Made by a program: the position numbers and the translations under genes | Source: Rhodococcus pseudokoreensis | GTDB lineage: Bacteria; Actinomycetota; Actinomycetes; Mycobacteriales; Mycobacteriaceae | Direction of reading: 5' to 3' | Assembly (NCBI RefSeq): GCF_017068395.1 | Contig: NZ_CP070619.1 | Location: forward strand, 6,324,001 to 6,388,000 | Length of the DNA stretch: 64,000 nt | Shown: one piece after another, positions 34,752 through 42,654 of the stretch | Numbering within the stretch: position 1 is the first letter of the stretch | How the letters are laid out: each line of letters begins with the position of its first letter | The notes under the pieces: generated by a model | Told to the model about the DNA's origin: nothing | Database searches by the model: none | What the model saw: the letters and a program-made list of their open reading frames with translations, nothing else

Positions 34752-35311
34752 CAGGAGTTCGCCGTGAAGTGGAAGGTGACGGTGGAGGATTGGGCGACGT
34801 CGAATCCGTCGGCGAGGCTGCCGACCGTCGCTCTAAGGCACCACGTCGACTTCGCTCCCGGTGCGAGTGCGGGCGCCCATCCGGTGGTAGGCGCTGCGGC
34901 GCCGTTCATGGCGCCGTCGTAGATCAGGGCCCCGCCGGTGGGCGCCCCCGTCGACGGACAGGACGCAGGGTTCAACCACACGGCAAGTCGCAACGGGACG
35001 TTCGTGGTCGTCGTGGTCTGAGACACGGAATCCAATCGGTAGTTCATGTCCACCGAGCCCGCATTGGCGACGGTGAGGGGTTGCTGCACCGCCGCGTTCT
35101 GCGTGAGATTCGTTCCGCCGAACGCGCTCAGCTTGTAAGCCGCGGACTGGGAACTCGCGTCACCGACGGCAAGCGCGAGGGTGCCGGATCGGATGGTGGC
35201 GTTGCTGATCGGTGTGCTGTCGTGCCACACGGCGCCGGTCTGCTGTGCGGAGACGAGAATCAGCACCCCGACCGACGCCGTGGCGAGTGCCCACCAGCGA
35301 AGACGTGTCAT
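34751..35311 (-). CDS. TasA/CalY-like secreted protein with alternate signal peptide, 2
   Basis: A 186-residue exported protein. The signal (residues 5-27) ends GAVWHDSTPISNATIRSGTLALAVG, matching the SipW-substrate pattern. A TVANAGSVDMNYRLDS block follows and two cysteines occur in the C-terminal half. The open frame extends far upstream, but ATG 35311 begins immediately before the signal, 14 bp after substrate 1. A TasA-type fibre subunit or its accessory anchor is the probable role. Its stop overlaps the sipW start. Confidence 0.82.
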   Translation of the reverse strand: MTRLRWWALATASVGVLILVSAQQTGAVWHDSTPISNATIRSGTLALAVGDASSQSAAYKLSAFGGTNLTQNAAVQQPLTVANAGSVDMNYRLDSVSQTTTTTNVPLRLAVWLNPASCPSTGAPTGGALIYDGAMNGAAAPTTGWAPALAPGAKSTWCLRATVGSLADGFDVAQSSTVTFHFTANS

Positions 35312-35325
35312 CGACGGTGACGGTT

Positions 35326-35892
35326 CTACCGCGTGTTCTGCTGCAGGACGAGTTTCATCGCCGACAGGTTGACGGCGGAATTCTGCGCTTCGCCGCCGTT
35401 GCCGACGCCGTCGCCGGTCGCGTTCTGGAAGTGCAGACGGACCTTCACCTGGATGGCGGCGTTGTCGTCGGCCGAGGTGATGGTGTTCGCGGCGATCGGG
35501 GCGCCCCCGACCGTGGCCGTCACGGTCTTGTCGAGACGGGCTATCAGTGCGGCGTCGCCACTGATGGTCGACGTGTCGGCGGTCAGGGTGGCCTGCAGGT
35601 TGTCGCCCGACGCGGTGATGGTGGAATCGCAGGTGTATTCGAGGGTGTCGCCGGGGACCAGCAGGAACTGGGTGATGTCGGCGATCGGTCCACCGGTGGT
35701 GGCGTCGGGGCTGACATCCGACCATCCGGCGCCGCCCGCCGCGCAGTCGTCCAGCGCGAGGGTGCCCGACTGGATCTCGGCGTTGCCGCCGATGTCCGTC
35801 TCGTCGTGCCAGTACGCGAGGCTGCCTGCCCCGCCGAGAAGGAGGAGTGCGCCTGCGCCTGCGGCGAGCGCAGCTTTGGTCTGCTTGTTCAT
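35326..35892 (-). CDS. TasA/CalY-like secreted protein with alternate signal peptide, 1
   Basis: A 188-residue exported protein, first gene of the operon. Signal residues 5-26 (ALAAGAGALLLLGGAGS) end in LAYWHDETDIGGNAEIQSGTLAL, the clearest alternate-type signal in the set. The mature domain (FLLVPGDTLEYTCDSTITASGDNLQATL) resembles TasA/camelysin beta domains, with two cysteines. As the promoter-proximal subunit it is the best candidate for the main fibre protein. The 220-bp upstream gap is AT-richer than its surroundings and probably holds the promoter. Confidence 0.85.
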   Translation of the reverse strand: MNKQTKAALAAGAGALLLLGGAGSLAYWHDETDIGGNAEIQSGTLALDDCAAGGAGWSDVSPDATTGGPIADITQFLLVPGDTLEYTCDSTITASGDNLQATLTADTSTISGDAALIARLDKTVTATVGGAPIAANTITSADDNAAIQVKVRLHFQNATGDGVGNGGEAQNSAVNLSAMKLVLQQNTR

Positions 35893-36007
35893 GGCGTGTC
35901 ATTTCTGGGGGCGGGGAAAGGAGGTGGCACATCTCGATGCCGTACCAACTATCCCGGCCGGTCGGTTTCTTGTTACCTCCTCGAATGTATTGTTGCCATC
36001 TCGCGAT

Positions 36008-36023
36008 CTTCGGAACGCCGAAG
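36008..36023 (-). terminator. small hairpin downstream of the HAD gene
   Basis: CTTCGG-AACG-CCGAAG, a 6-bp stem with a 4-nt loop, lies about 90 bp after the HAD phosphatase stop and before the TasA-like operon. It may be a weak terminator or part of the operon's promoter region. Confidence 0.3.
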
Positions 36024-36112
36024 AATTATTCGGCGGCCCGAAGGCTGCAGGCACCCGAGGTCTCGGTAACTGGATCAATCCAATTGTGCATGTGTACCAG
36101 GGAATTGAACCG

Positions 36113-36925
36113 TCAGCTGTGTGCGCGGTCGAACGGATCCGACGTGCGGCCGACCAGGTCGGCGACCGATTTGAGCACCGCAGTGGGGCGGTAGGGGAAC
36201 AGTTCCACCGAATCCCGCGTCGAGATTCCGGTGAGGACGAGGATGGTCTGCAGCCCGGCCTCGAGTCCGCAGACGATGTCGGTGTCCATGCGGTCACCGA
36301 TCATCAGCGTGTTCGCGGAATGTGCGCCGATGGCTCGCAGGGCCGAGCGCATCATCAGCGCGTTCGGCTTGCCCACGTAGTACGGGTCGCGGCCGGTGGC
36401 CCTGCTGATCAGTGCCGCAACGGATCCCGTGGCCGGAAGGGAACCCTCGCGCGACGGTCCGGTGGGGTCCGGGTTGGTGGCGATGAAACGAGCGCCTTTC
36501 TCCACCAAACGAATTGCGGTGGTGATGGCCTCGAATGAGTAGGTGCGGGTTTCGCCGAGGACCACGTAGTCGGGATCGTTCTCGGTGAGGACGTATCCGA
36601 TGTCGTGCAGTGCGGTGGTGAGCCCGGATTCGCCGACGACGTAGGCGCTGCCGCCGGGGCGCTGGTTCGCCAGGAACGTCGCGGTGGCCAGGGCGGACGT
36701 CCAGATCGATTCCTCGGGAATGTCGAGGCCGGTGCGGAGCAGCCGGGCGCGGAGATCGCGCGGTGTCCTGATGGAATTGTTGGTCAGGACGATGAACGGG
36801 GTTCCGGACTCCCGGAGTTCGGCCAGGAACAGGTCGGCGCCGGGGACCAGATGCTCTTCGTGGACGAGAACGCCGTCCATGTCCATGAGATAGGTCCAGC
36901 CCGGGTGCTCTACTTCGTTGCTCAC
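36113..36925 (-). CDS. HAD-superfamily IIA phosphatase, NagD-like
   Basis: A 270-residue cytoplasmic phosphatase. The DxD box YLMDMDGVL supplies the nucleophile aspartate (residue 15) and the acid. VLTNNS is motif II, KPNALMMRSAL gives the motif III lysine, and MIGDRMDTDIVCG is motif IV. NagD-type enzymes remove phosphate from nucleotides or sugar phosphates. The GTG start is preceded by a CATACT hexamer 6 nt away, so the message may be leaderless. No link to the TasA-like operon is evident. Confidence 0.92.
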   Translation of the reverse strand: MSNEVEHPGWTYLMDMDGVLVHEEHLVPGADLFLAELRESGTPFIVLTNNSIRTPRDLRARLLRTGLDIPEESIWTSALATATFLANQRPGGSAYVVGESGLTTALHDIGYVLTENDPDYVVLGETRTYSFEAITTAIRLVEKGARFIATNPDPTGPSREGSLPATGSVAALISRATGRDPYYVGKPNALMMRSALRAIGAHSANTLMIGDRMDTDIVCGLEAGLQTILVLTGISTRDSVELFPYRPTAVLKSVADLVGRTSDPFDRAHS

Positions 36926-36962
36926 CGACTCAGTATGGGGGAGCGGGAGGGTGCATGCGCGA

Positions 36963-37730
36963 CTATGCGAGCAGCCGGAACAGGCCGATGAGACCGACGA
37001 CGACGATGGTTCCCCGCAGTGCGGTGGGGGACAGGCGGCGGCCGTAGCGGGCGCCGAGGACGCCGCCGATCAGCGAGCCCACCGCGATGAGGCCGGCGGC
37101 TGCCCAGCTGATCCGGTCGAAGGCCACGAGGGTGTAGGCGGTCGCGGCGACGACGTTGACGATGAGCGACAGCAGATTCTTCGCGCCGTTCATCCGTTGC
37201 AGGCTCTCCGGCAGGATCGCGCCCATCACGCCCATCAGCAGAATGCCCTGCGCAGCGGTGAAGTATCCGCCGTACACGCCGACGGCGAACGTGCCGACGG
37301 TCAGCAGGGTGAGCCGCGTCGTGCTCAGGCCGGCCTCGTGGCTGCCGCGCTGCTTCGCCCAGGCCTGGATCCTCGGCTGCAGCACCACCAGGATCAGGGC
37401 GAGGATCAGCAGTACCGGGACGACGAGTTCGAACACCGTTTCGGGGAGGTGCAGCAACAGCCACGAGCCGAGAACCGCACCGCACAGAGACGCCGGGATC
37501 TGCCACCGCAGCCGCGGTCCCTGCCCGGCCAGCTCCCGCCGGTACCCCCACGTGCCGGACACGCCACCGGCGACCAGGCCGATCGCGTTCGACATCGTGG
37601 CGGTCACCGGAGGGAACCCGAAAGCCACCAGGGTGGGGAAGGTGATGAGCGTGCCGCTGCCGACGATGGCGTTGATCGCTCCCGCGCCGACGCCGGCAAC
37701 CAGGATCGCGATGACTTCGAGTGGTGTCAC
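36963..37730 (-). CDS. TauE/SafE family sulfite exporter-like membrane protein
   Basis: A 255-residue membrane protein with seven to eight hydrophobic helices. GAGAGAINAIVGSGTLITFPTLVAFG is the first TauE/SafE repeat, and GGYFTAAQGILLMGVMGAI the second. The family exports sulfite, sulfoacetate or related organosulfur compounds. It is divergent from the sulfur-responsive operon at 37946, only about 215 bp away, which fits a role in removing sulfite released by the monooxygenases; that link is inference. Confidence 0.85.
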   Translation of the reverse strand: MTPLEVIAILVAGVGAGAINAIVGSGTLITFPTLVAFGFPPVTATMSNAIGLVAGGVSGTWGYRRELAGQGPRLRWQIPASLCGAVLGSWLLLHLPETVFELVVPVLLILALILVVLQPRIQAWAKQRGSHEAGLSTTRLTLLTVGTFAVGVYGGYFTAAQGILLMGVMGAILPESLQRMNGAKNLLSLIVNVVAATAYTLVAFDRISWAAAGLIAVGSLIGGVLGARYGRRLSPTALRGTIVVVGLIGLFRLLA

Positions 37731-37945
37731 CGAGGCGACGTTACAAGGGCCTCGGACCGCCCGGCAGCCGGGTCAGGCGACGGTGCCGATACGCGACTGC
37801 CCGTCCCATCCAACCGCATCCCCGGCCACTTGTCAGCACTTCTGCGCACGGTGATTCTTGCGTTCGCTCGGCACCATTTCCCCTGTGGTGCAGGGAAATA
37901 CCCCGTGTTGACGACCTCCGGGAATGCAGCTAGTGTTCGCTTCAA

Positions 37946-38036
37946 CCATCCAGAGCGACCGAGAGACCTGGCTCGTTGACGTCGCAGCAACCCTTCCGAA
38001 TCATTCGGGTGCGGGTGCTACCGCCAGGATCGATGG
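37946..38036 (+). promoter_or_regulatory. S-box (SAM-I type) riboswitch, copy 1
   Basis: Outer stem CCATC/GATGG encloses AGAGCGACCGAGAGACCTGG, a GCAGCAACC strand and GGTGCTACCGCC, the conserved core of SAM-I/S-box aptamers. It precedes a Cys-rich leader ORF and a polar-amino-acid ABC transporter. An 80%-plus identical copy is at 45170. Binding of SAM would signal sulfur sufficiency and lower expression. The class (SAM-I versus the related SAM-IV) is judged by eye. Confidence 0.85.
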
Positions 38037-38046
38037 AAGGCAGCAC

Positions 38047-38121
38047 ATGAACTACCCCGCGCGCCCCGCGTGGCGCAGACGGCACATCGACCTGTGCCGT
38101 ACCACCTCCTGCCACTGTTGA
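38047..38121 (+). CDS. Cys-rich leader peptide, copy 1
   Basis: A 24-residue ORF directly after the riboswitch, with GGAAGG 6-7 nt before the ATG. The end RRRHIDLCRTTSCHC contains cysteines 17, 22 and 24. It belongs to the actinobacterial leader peptides with an R-x-H-x-D-L-C-R core that sit before sulfur genes. In mycobacteria, short Cys-rich ORFs have been shown to act as cysteine-responsive attenuators: stalling at Cys codons when cysteine is low raises downstream expression. The matching peptide at 45265 makes chance very unlikely. Confidence 0.85.
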   Translation: MNYPARPAWRRRHIDLCRTTSCHC

Positions 38122-38136
38122 CGAGGTCTCACAGCA

Positions 38137-38165
38137 CGCTCACCGGGTAAAACGCCAGGTGAGCG
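38137..38165 (+). terminator. candidate attenuator hairpin after leader 1
   Basis: CGCTCACC and GGTGAGCG form an 8-bp perfect stem with a 13-nt loop, starting 15 nt after the leader stop. There is no U-tract, so it could be an intrinsic terminator of actinobacterial type or a translation-linked attenuator. Confidence 0.5.
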
Positions 38166-38267
38166 CCTGATGCGCGCCCGCATCCCGTGGAAGACGCGCC
38201 CTCCTCCCCATCCCGTTTCCAGGTGAAAGGCCGCCTCCGTGATGTCTGTTCCCAGTGGTGAGCGAGC

Positions 38268-39260
38268 GTGAGCGCCCCCGTCCGGGCGCGTTCGGCCGCG
38301 CCCCTCGATTCCGAACCCTTCGGCGCCGGTGACCGCGCCGGGGACGCCGCGCTCGAGGTCGCGCGGCGGTGGCACCCGTGGCGGTGGGTGGTCAGCGCCG
38401 CCGTGCTGGTGCTGCTCGCCCAGTTCGTCCACGGCCTCGCCACCAACCCGGGGTGGGACTGGGCGACGTTCGCCAAGTACTTCACCGCCGGGTCCGTGCT
38501 GCAGGCGCTGTGGATGACGGTGAAGCTGACCCTGTGGGGGACGGTCCTCGGATTCGCGCTCGGTGTGGTGCTGGCGGTCGGCCGCCTGTCGCACAACCCG
38601 GTGCTGCAGGTGATCGCCTGGGTGTACATCTGGGCGTTCCGGTCGATCCCGCTGATCGTGCAACTCCTGTTCTGGTTCAACATCACGTACCTGTATCAGA
38701 CTCTGTCGCTGGGTATTCCGTTCGGACCGGGCTTCTTCACGTTCGAGGTCAACGGCGTCATCAGCGGCTTCACCGCCGCCGTCATCGGTCTGGCGCTGCA
38801 CCAGGCCGCGTACTCCGCCGAGATCATCCGCTCCGGCATCATCTCGGTGGACCACGGGCAGATCGAGGCGGCGCAGTCACTGGGCATTCCGCGTCGTCGC
38901 CAGTTCTTCAAGATCGTTCTGCCCCAGGCGATGCGCGGTATCCTGCCGAACGCCGCAAACGAGGTGATCAGCCTGTTCAAGGGCACGTCGATCGTGTCGA
39001 CCATGGCGATCGCGGAACTGTTCTACCAGGTTCAGGTGATCTTCGGCCGCAACGGTCGCGTCGTGCCCCTGCTGATGGTCGCGACCATCTGGTACATCAT
39101 CCTGACCACGCTGTTGTCGATCGGTCAGTACTACGTCGAGCGGCACTACGCGCGCGGATCGGCTCGGGCGCTGCCCCCGACTCCGTGGCAGAAGGTCACC
39201 CGGAAATTCGCCGAGATCCGCGACGCCGGCGTCTCCGTACCGAGAGGGGCCACGAAATGA
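38268..39260 (+). CDS. polar-amino-acid (cystine-type) ABC transporter permease
   Basis: A 330-residue inner-membrane permease of the His/Glu/Gln/Cys family with about six helices. A cytoplasmic start of ~35 residues precedes [37 protein letters not shown] and the EAA loop [39 protein letters not shown] are characteristic. It has no partner permease, so it probably works as a homodimer. The start is GTG, and the stop overlaps the ATPase ATG by 4 nt. Cystine or S-substituted cysteines are the favoured substrates, from the sulfur-responsive leader and the following acetyltransferase. Confidence 0.9.
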   Translation: MSAPVRARSAAPLDSEPFGAGDRAGDAALEVARRWHPWRWVVSAAVLVLLAQFVHGLATNPGWDWATFAKYFTAGSVLQALWMTVKLTLWGTVLGFALGVVLAVGRLSHNPVLQVIAWVYIWAFRSIPLIVQLLFWFNITYLYQTLSLGIPFGPGFFTFEVNGVISGFTAAVIGLALHQAAYSAEIIRSGIISVDHGQIEAAQSLGIPRRRQFFKIVLPQAMRGILPNAANEVISLFKGTSIVSTMAIAELFYQVQVIFGRNGRVVPLLMVATIWYIILTTLLSIGQYYVERHYARGSARALPPTPWQKVTRKFAEIRDAGVSVPRGATK

Positions 39261-40039
39261 CCACCGACATCCAGCAGGCGGAGTTCGCGGTGGAGGTCCG
39301 CGGAGTCCACAAGTCCTTCGGCGCACTCGACGTCCTCCAGGGTGTGGACCTGCTGGTCCGCAAGGGTGAGGTGACGGTGATCCTGGGCCCGTCGGGTTCC
39401 GGCAAGTCCACGCTGCTGCGCACGCTCAACCACCTGGAGAAGGTCGACCGGGGCACCATCCGGATCGACGGCGACCTCATCGGCTACCGGCGCAAGGGCA
39501 ACAAGCTCCACGAACTGCGGGAACGCGACATCCTGAGGCAGCGGTCCCGGATCGGATTCGTGTTCCAGAACTTCAACCTGTTCCCCCACCTCACGGTGCT
39601 GGAGAACGTGGTCGAGGCACCGGTGTCGGCGCAGGGCCGCGACCGGGCCGAGGTCGAGGCCGAGGCGATCGCACTGCTGGAACGGGTCGGCGTGGGTGAC
39701 AAGGCCCACGAGTACCCGCGGCAACTGTCCGGCGGCCAGCAGCAGCGGGTCGCGATCGCCCGGGCTCTCGCGTTGCGCCCGGCCGTGATCCTGTTCGACG
39801 AGCCCACGTCGGCGCTCGACCCCGAACTGGTCGGTGAGGTCCTCGCCGTCATCAAACAACTGGCACGCGACGGCGCCACCCTCGTCATCGTCACCCACGA
39901 GGTGGGTTTCGCGCGGGAGGTCGCCGACACGGCCGTCTTCATGGACGGCGGCGTCGTCGTGGAGCAGGGCCCGCCCGCGCAGGTCATCGACGACCCGCAG
40001 CACGACCGCACCAAAGCCTTCCTCTCCCGAGTTCTCTGA
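39257..40039 (+). CDS. polar-amino-acid ABC transporter ATPase
   Basis: A 260-residue nucleotide-binding subunit. Walker [10 protein letters not shown] is near residue 47; Q-loop [14 protein letters not shown], signature LSGGQQQR, Walker [14 protein letters not shown] and H-loop [14 protein letters not shown] follow in order. The family is that of GlnQ/HisP/TcyN. ATG 39257 overlaps the permease stop (ATGA). Together with the permease and the binding protein it completes one importer. Confidence 0.95.
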   Translation: MTTDIQQAEFAVEVRGVHKSFGALDVLQGVDLLVRKGEVTVILGPSGSGKSTLLRTLNHLEKVDRGTIRIDGDLIGYRRKGNKLHELRERDILRQRSRIGFVFQNFNLFPHLTVLENVVEAPVSAQGRDRAEVEAEAIALLERVGVGDKAHEYPRQLSGGQQQRVAIARALALRPAVILFDEPTSALDPELVGEVLAVIKQLARDGATLVIVTHEVGFAREVADTAVFMDGGVVVEQGPPAQVIDDPQHDRTKAFLSRVL

Positions 40040-40075
40040 CCTCCACACTCCGGTGTGGATCCCCGAAAGGCATAC

Positions 40076-41047
40076 ATGTCCACCGCACGGTTCCGTAAGA
40101 AGATTCTGGCCTCGGCCGTCACCACCGTCGCTCTCCTCGCCGCCGCGTGCGGTGGCGGCGACGTCGAGGACGAGGGGGCGGGGCCGACCTCCGCCGCCGG
40201 CTACAACCTCACCGCGGATCAGAATCGCGTCACCACCGACGAGGTCGAGTCGATCGCCGCGAAGGTTCCCCAGCAGATCCGCGACCGCGGCACGCTCATC
40301 GTGACGGGCAGCGCCGGTTCTGCTCCGCCGCTGCGTTTCTACGCCGACGACGACAAGACGCTCATCGGCTCGGAGACCGACTTCGCATACCTGATCGGCG
40401 ACGTTCTCGGTCTGAAGGTCGACCTCCAGGCGGCGGACTGGGCGCAGAACTTCGTCCGGATCGATTCGGGGGAGGCCGACGCGTTCATCTCCAACGTCAC
40501 CGTCACCGAGGAGCGGAAGGAGAAGTACGACTTCTCGACGTACCGCCTCGACACGGTCGCGTTCGAGACGAAGAAGGACAGCGGAATCCAGATCAAGGAA
40601 CCCAAGGACGTCGCGGGCCTGAAGATCGCGGTCTCCTCCGGCACCAATCAGGAAGCGCTGCTGGTGAAGTGGAGCGAGCAGAACGTCGCGGCCGGCCTCG
40701 AACCCACCGACATCACCTATTACCAGAACGCCACCGACTACTACCTGCCCCTCGCGTCGGGCCGCATCGATGCCTACTTCGGGCCCAACCCGTCGTCGTC
40801 GTTCCACGTGGCACAGGCCGGGGAGACCGAGATCGCCGGAACGTTCTCGGGCGCGGGCGACGCGCTCCAGGGTGAGATCGCCGTGCTCACCAAGAAGGAC
40901 AACGGGCTGATCACCGCAGTCAACGAGGCCATCAACCACGTCATCGAGAACGGCATGTACGCAGAGGTTCTCGACCGTTGGAACATCGCGAACGAGGCCG
41001 TGAACACGTCGGTCGTCAACCCGCCCGGGCTCCCGAAGACCAGCTGA
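40076..41047 (+). CDS. family 3 solute-binding lipoprotein of the ABC importer
   Basis: A 323-residue extracytoplasmic binding protein anchored by lipid: signal and lipobox LLAAAC with Cys at about residue 24. The mature part has family 3 hallmarks (SETDFAYLIGDVLGLKVDL, FISNVTVTEERKEKYDFSTYR, GLKIAVSSGTNQEALL). It presents the amino acid or organosulfur ligand to the permease. GAAAGG precedes ATG 40076; a GTG 21 nt upstream is less likely. The acetyltransferase gene follows after 12 nt. Confidence 0.92.
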   Translation: MSTARFRKKILASAVTTVALLAAACGGGDVEDEGAGPTSAAGYNLTADQNRVTTDEVESIAAKVPQQIRDRGTLIVTGSAGSAPPLRFYADDDKTLIGSETDFAYLIGDVLGLKVDLQAADWAQNFVRIDSGEADAFISNVTVTEERKEKYDFSTYRLDTVAFETKKDSGIQIKEPKDVAGLKIAVSSGTNQEALLVKWSEQNVAAGLEPTDITYYQNATDYYLPLASGRIDAYFGPNPSSSFHVAQAGETEIAGTFSGAGDALQGEIAVLTKKDNGLITAVNEAINHVIENGMYAEVLDRWNIANEAVNTSVVNPPGLPKTS

Positions 41048-41059
41048 CAAGGAGGAACC

Positions 41060-41596
41060 GTGAGCGAGAGGACCGACCCCGTGCAGACCGTGTTCGTCGA
41101 TCAGACCGATCCACTGGCCGCGCCGCTGCTCGAAGAACTGGCGACCGAATACAGCACTCGGTACGGGCGCTCCCGGGACCAGATGTACGAGGACCTCAGC
41201 ACGTATCCGGCGGAGGAGTTCGCCGCGCCGGGTGGCGCGCTGCTCGTCGTGGTCGAGGACGGGACGTCGGTGGCGGGCGGGGCCTTCCGCCGCTACGACG
41301 ACACGACCGCGGAACTCAAGCGGATCTGGACCTCGTCCTCGCACCGCAGACGCGGACTCGGGCGCATCGTGCTGCGGGAACTCGAGGCGGAGATCGTCCG
41401 GGCCGGTTACTCACGCATCTTCCTCACCACCGGGCCGCGGCAGCCCGAGGCGGTGGCCCTGTACCTGGCCGCGGGGTACACGGCACTGTTCGATCGTTCC
41501 CTCCCACCGCAGGACATCGGAATCCACGGATTCGAGAAGCTCCTGCACACCGCCCTGCCTTCCGATTGCGCCGCAAAGGAGTACGAGTCCGTATGA
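41060..41596 (+). CDS. GNAT N-acetyltransferase
   Basis: A 178-residue acetyl-CoA-dependent transferase. Motif A (LKRIWTSSSHRRRGLGRIVLRELE) carries the R-x-x-G-x-G/A pyrophosphate loop; the C-terminal part ends YLAAGYTALFDRSLPPQDIG with a typical motif B. An AAGGAGGAA site is 6 nt before the GTG start. In Bacillus the ytm operon pairs a transporter with an acetyltransferase that N-acetylates S-alkylcysteines before monooxygenase attack; the identical setting here suggests that role. The stop overlaps the next gene's ATG. Confidence 0.88.
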   Translation: MSERTDPVQTVFVDQTDPLAAPLLEELATEYSTRYGRSRDQMYEDLSTYPAEEFAAPGGALLVVVEDGTSVAGGAFRRYDDTTAELKRIWTSSSHRRRGLGRIVLRELEAEIVRAGYSRIFLTTGPRQPEAVALYLAAGYTALFDRSLPPQDIGIHGFEKLLHTALPSDCAAKEYESV

Positions 41597-42654
41597 AGTT
41601 TCTGCTGATGAGCCTGATCACTCACCAACCGGACCCGGTGACCGGGGAGAAGATCGGCACCGCGGCCAGGCTGCGGGAGGTCGTGGACTCTGCCGTCCTC
41701 GCCGAGCAACTGGGGTACGACGGTTTCGCGGTGGGCGAGCGCCACGAACATCCCTTCCTGTCCTCGTCACCGCCCGTGGTGCTCGGCGCCATCGCGGCGC
41801 GGACCAGCACCCTGCAGTTGTGGACCGCGGTGACCACGCTGAGCCTGCTCGACCCGGTCCGTGCGTTCGAGGACTACTCGACGCTCGACAACCTGTCGGG
41901 TGGCCGGCTGCAGCTCATCATCGGCAAGGGGAACGGCACCGCGCAGGCACAGCTGTTCCACGTCACACCGGACGACCAGTGGGACCGCAACCGCGAAGGG
42001 TACGAGCTGTTCCGGCAGTTGTGGGAGAGCGAGGACGTCACCTGGGAAGGCGCGTTCCGGCCGTCGCTCGAGCACGCCGTCGTCCTGCCACGGCCGCTGC
42101 AGCCGCGGATCCGGATCTGGCACGGCAGTGCGACGAGCAAGGAGTCGGTGGATCTCGCGGCCCGCTACGGGGATCCGATCTTCTCCGCGAACGTGACGTA
42201 CCCCATCGACTCCTACGCCGAACTCGTCCGGCACTACCGGGAACGGTGGGCCCATTACGGTCACGATCCCGCCGGCGCCCTCGTCGGCGCCGGGACCGCC
42301 GGGTTCTACGTGACACCGAACTCGCAGGATGCGCTCGACGTGTGGCGCCCGATTCACGCTGCCCGGCTCGACTTCGCCCGCCGGGCAGGGCTTCCGGTGG
42401 TGTTCGAGACCCTCGAGGACTTCGTCGACCGCAGTTCCGCGTTGATCGGCAGCCCGCAGCAGGTGATCGACAAGGTGCAGCGCTATCACGAGCAGTTCGG
42501 CCACGAGGTGATCCACCTGAGCGCCGACCGCGTCGGCAGCGACAAGCAGCACCGCGAGAGCCTCGAGCTGTTCCAGGCCGAGGTGGCGCCCGCGCTGCGC
42601 GAGACCATTCCGAGCCGCCCCCTCGCGGCCGACACAGAGGAGCGACAGGCATGA
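41593..42654 (+). CDS. LLM-class flavin monooxygenase
   Basis: A 353-residue bacterial-luciferase-like TIM barrel. AEQLGYDGFAVGERHEHPF near residue 38, the non-prolyl cis-like strand TSTLQLWTAVTTLSLLDPVRAFEDYSTLDNLSGGRLQLIIGKGNG and a C-terminal helix set define the family; such enzymes use FMNH2 supplied by a separate reductase or F420. Substrate is likely a sulfur-bearing compound given the operon. The ATG overlaps the acetyltransferase stop (ATGA), and the stop overlaps the following ATG, so translation is coupled through the cluster. Confidence 0.88.
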   Translation: MKFLLMSLITHQPDPVTGEKIGTAARLREVVDSAVLAEQLGYDGFAVGERHEHPFLSSSPPVVLGAIAARTSTLQLWTAVTTLSLLDPVRAFEDYSTLDNLSGGRLQLIIGKGNGTAQAQLFHVTPDDQWDRNREGYELFRQLWESEDVTWEGAFRPSLEHAVVLPRPLQPRIRIWHGSATSKESVDLAARYGDPIFSANVTYPIDSYAELVRHYRERWAHYGHDPAGALVGAGTAGFYVTPNSQDALDVWRPIHAARLDFARRAGLPVVFETLEDFVDRSSALIGSPQQVIDKVQRYHEQFGHEVIHLSADRVGSDKQHRESLELFQAEVAPALRETIPSRPLAADTEERQA

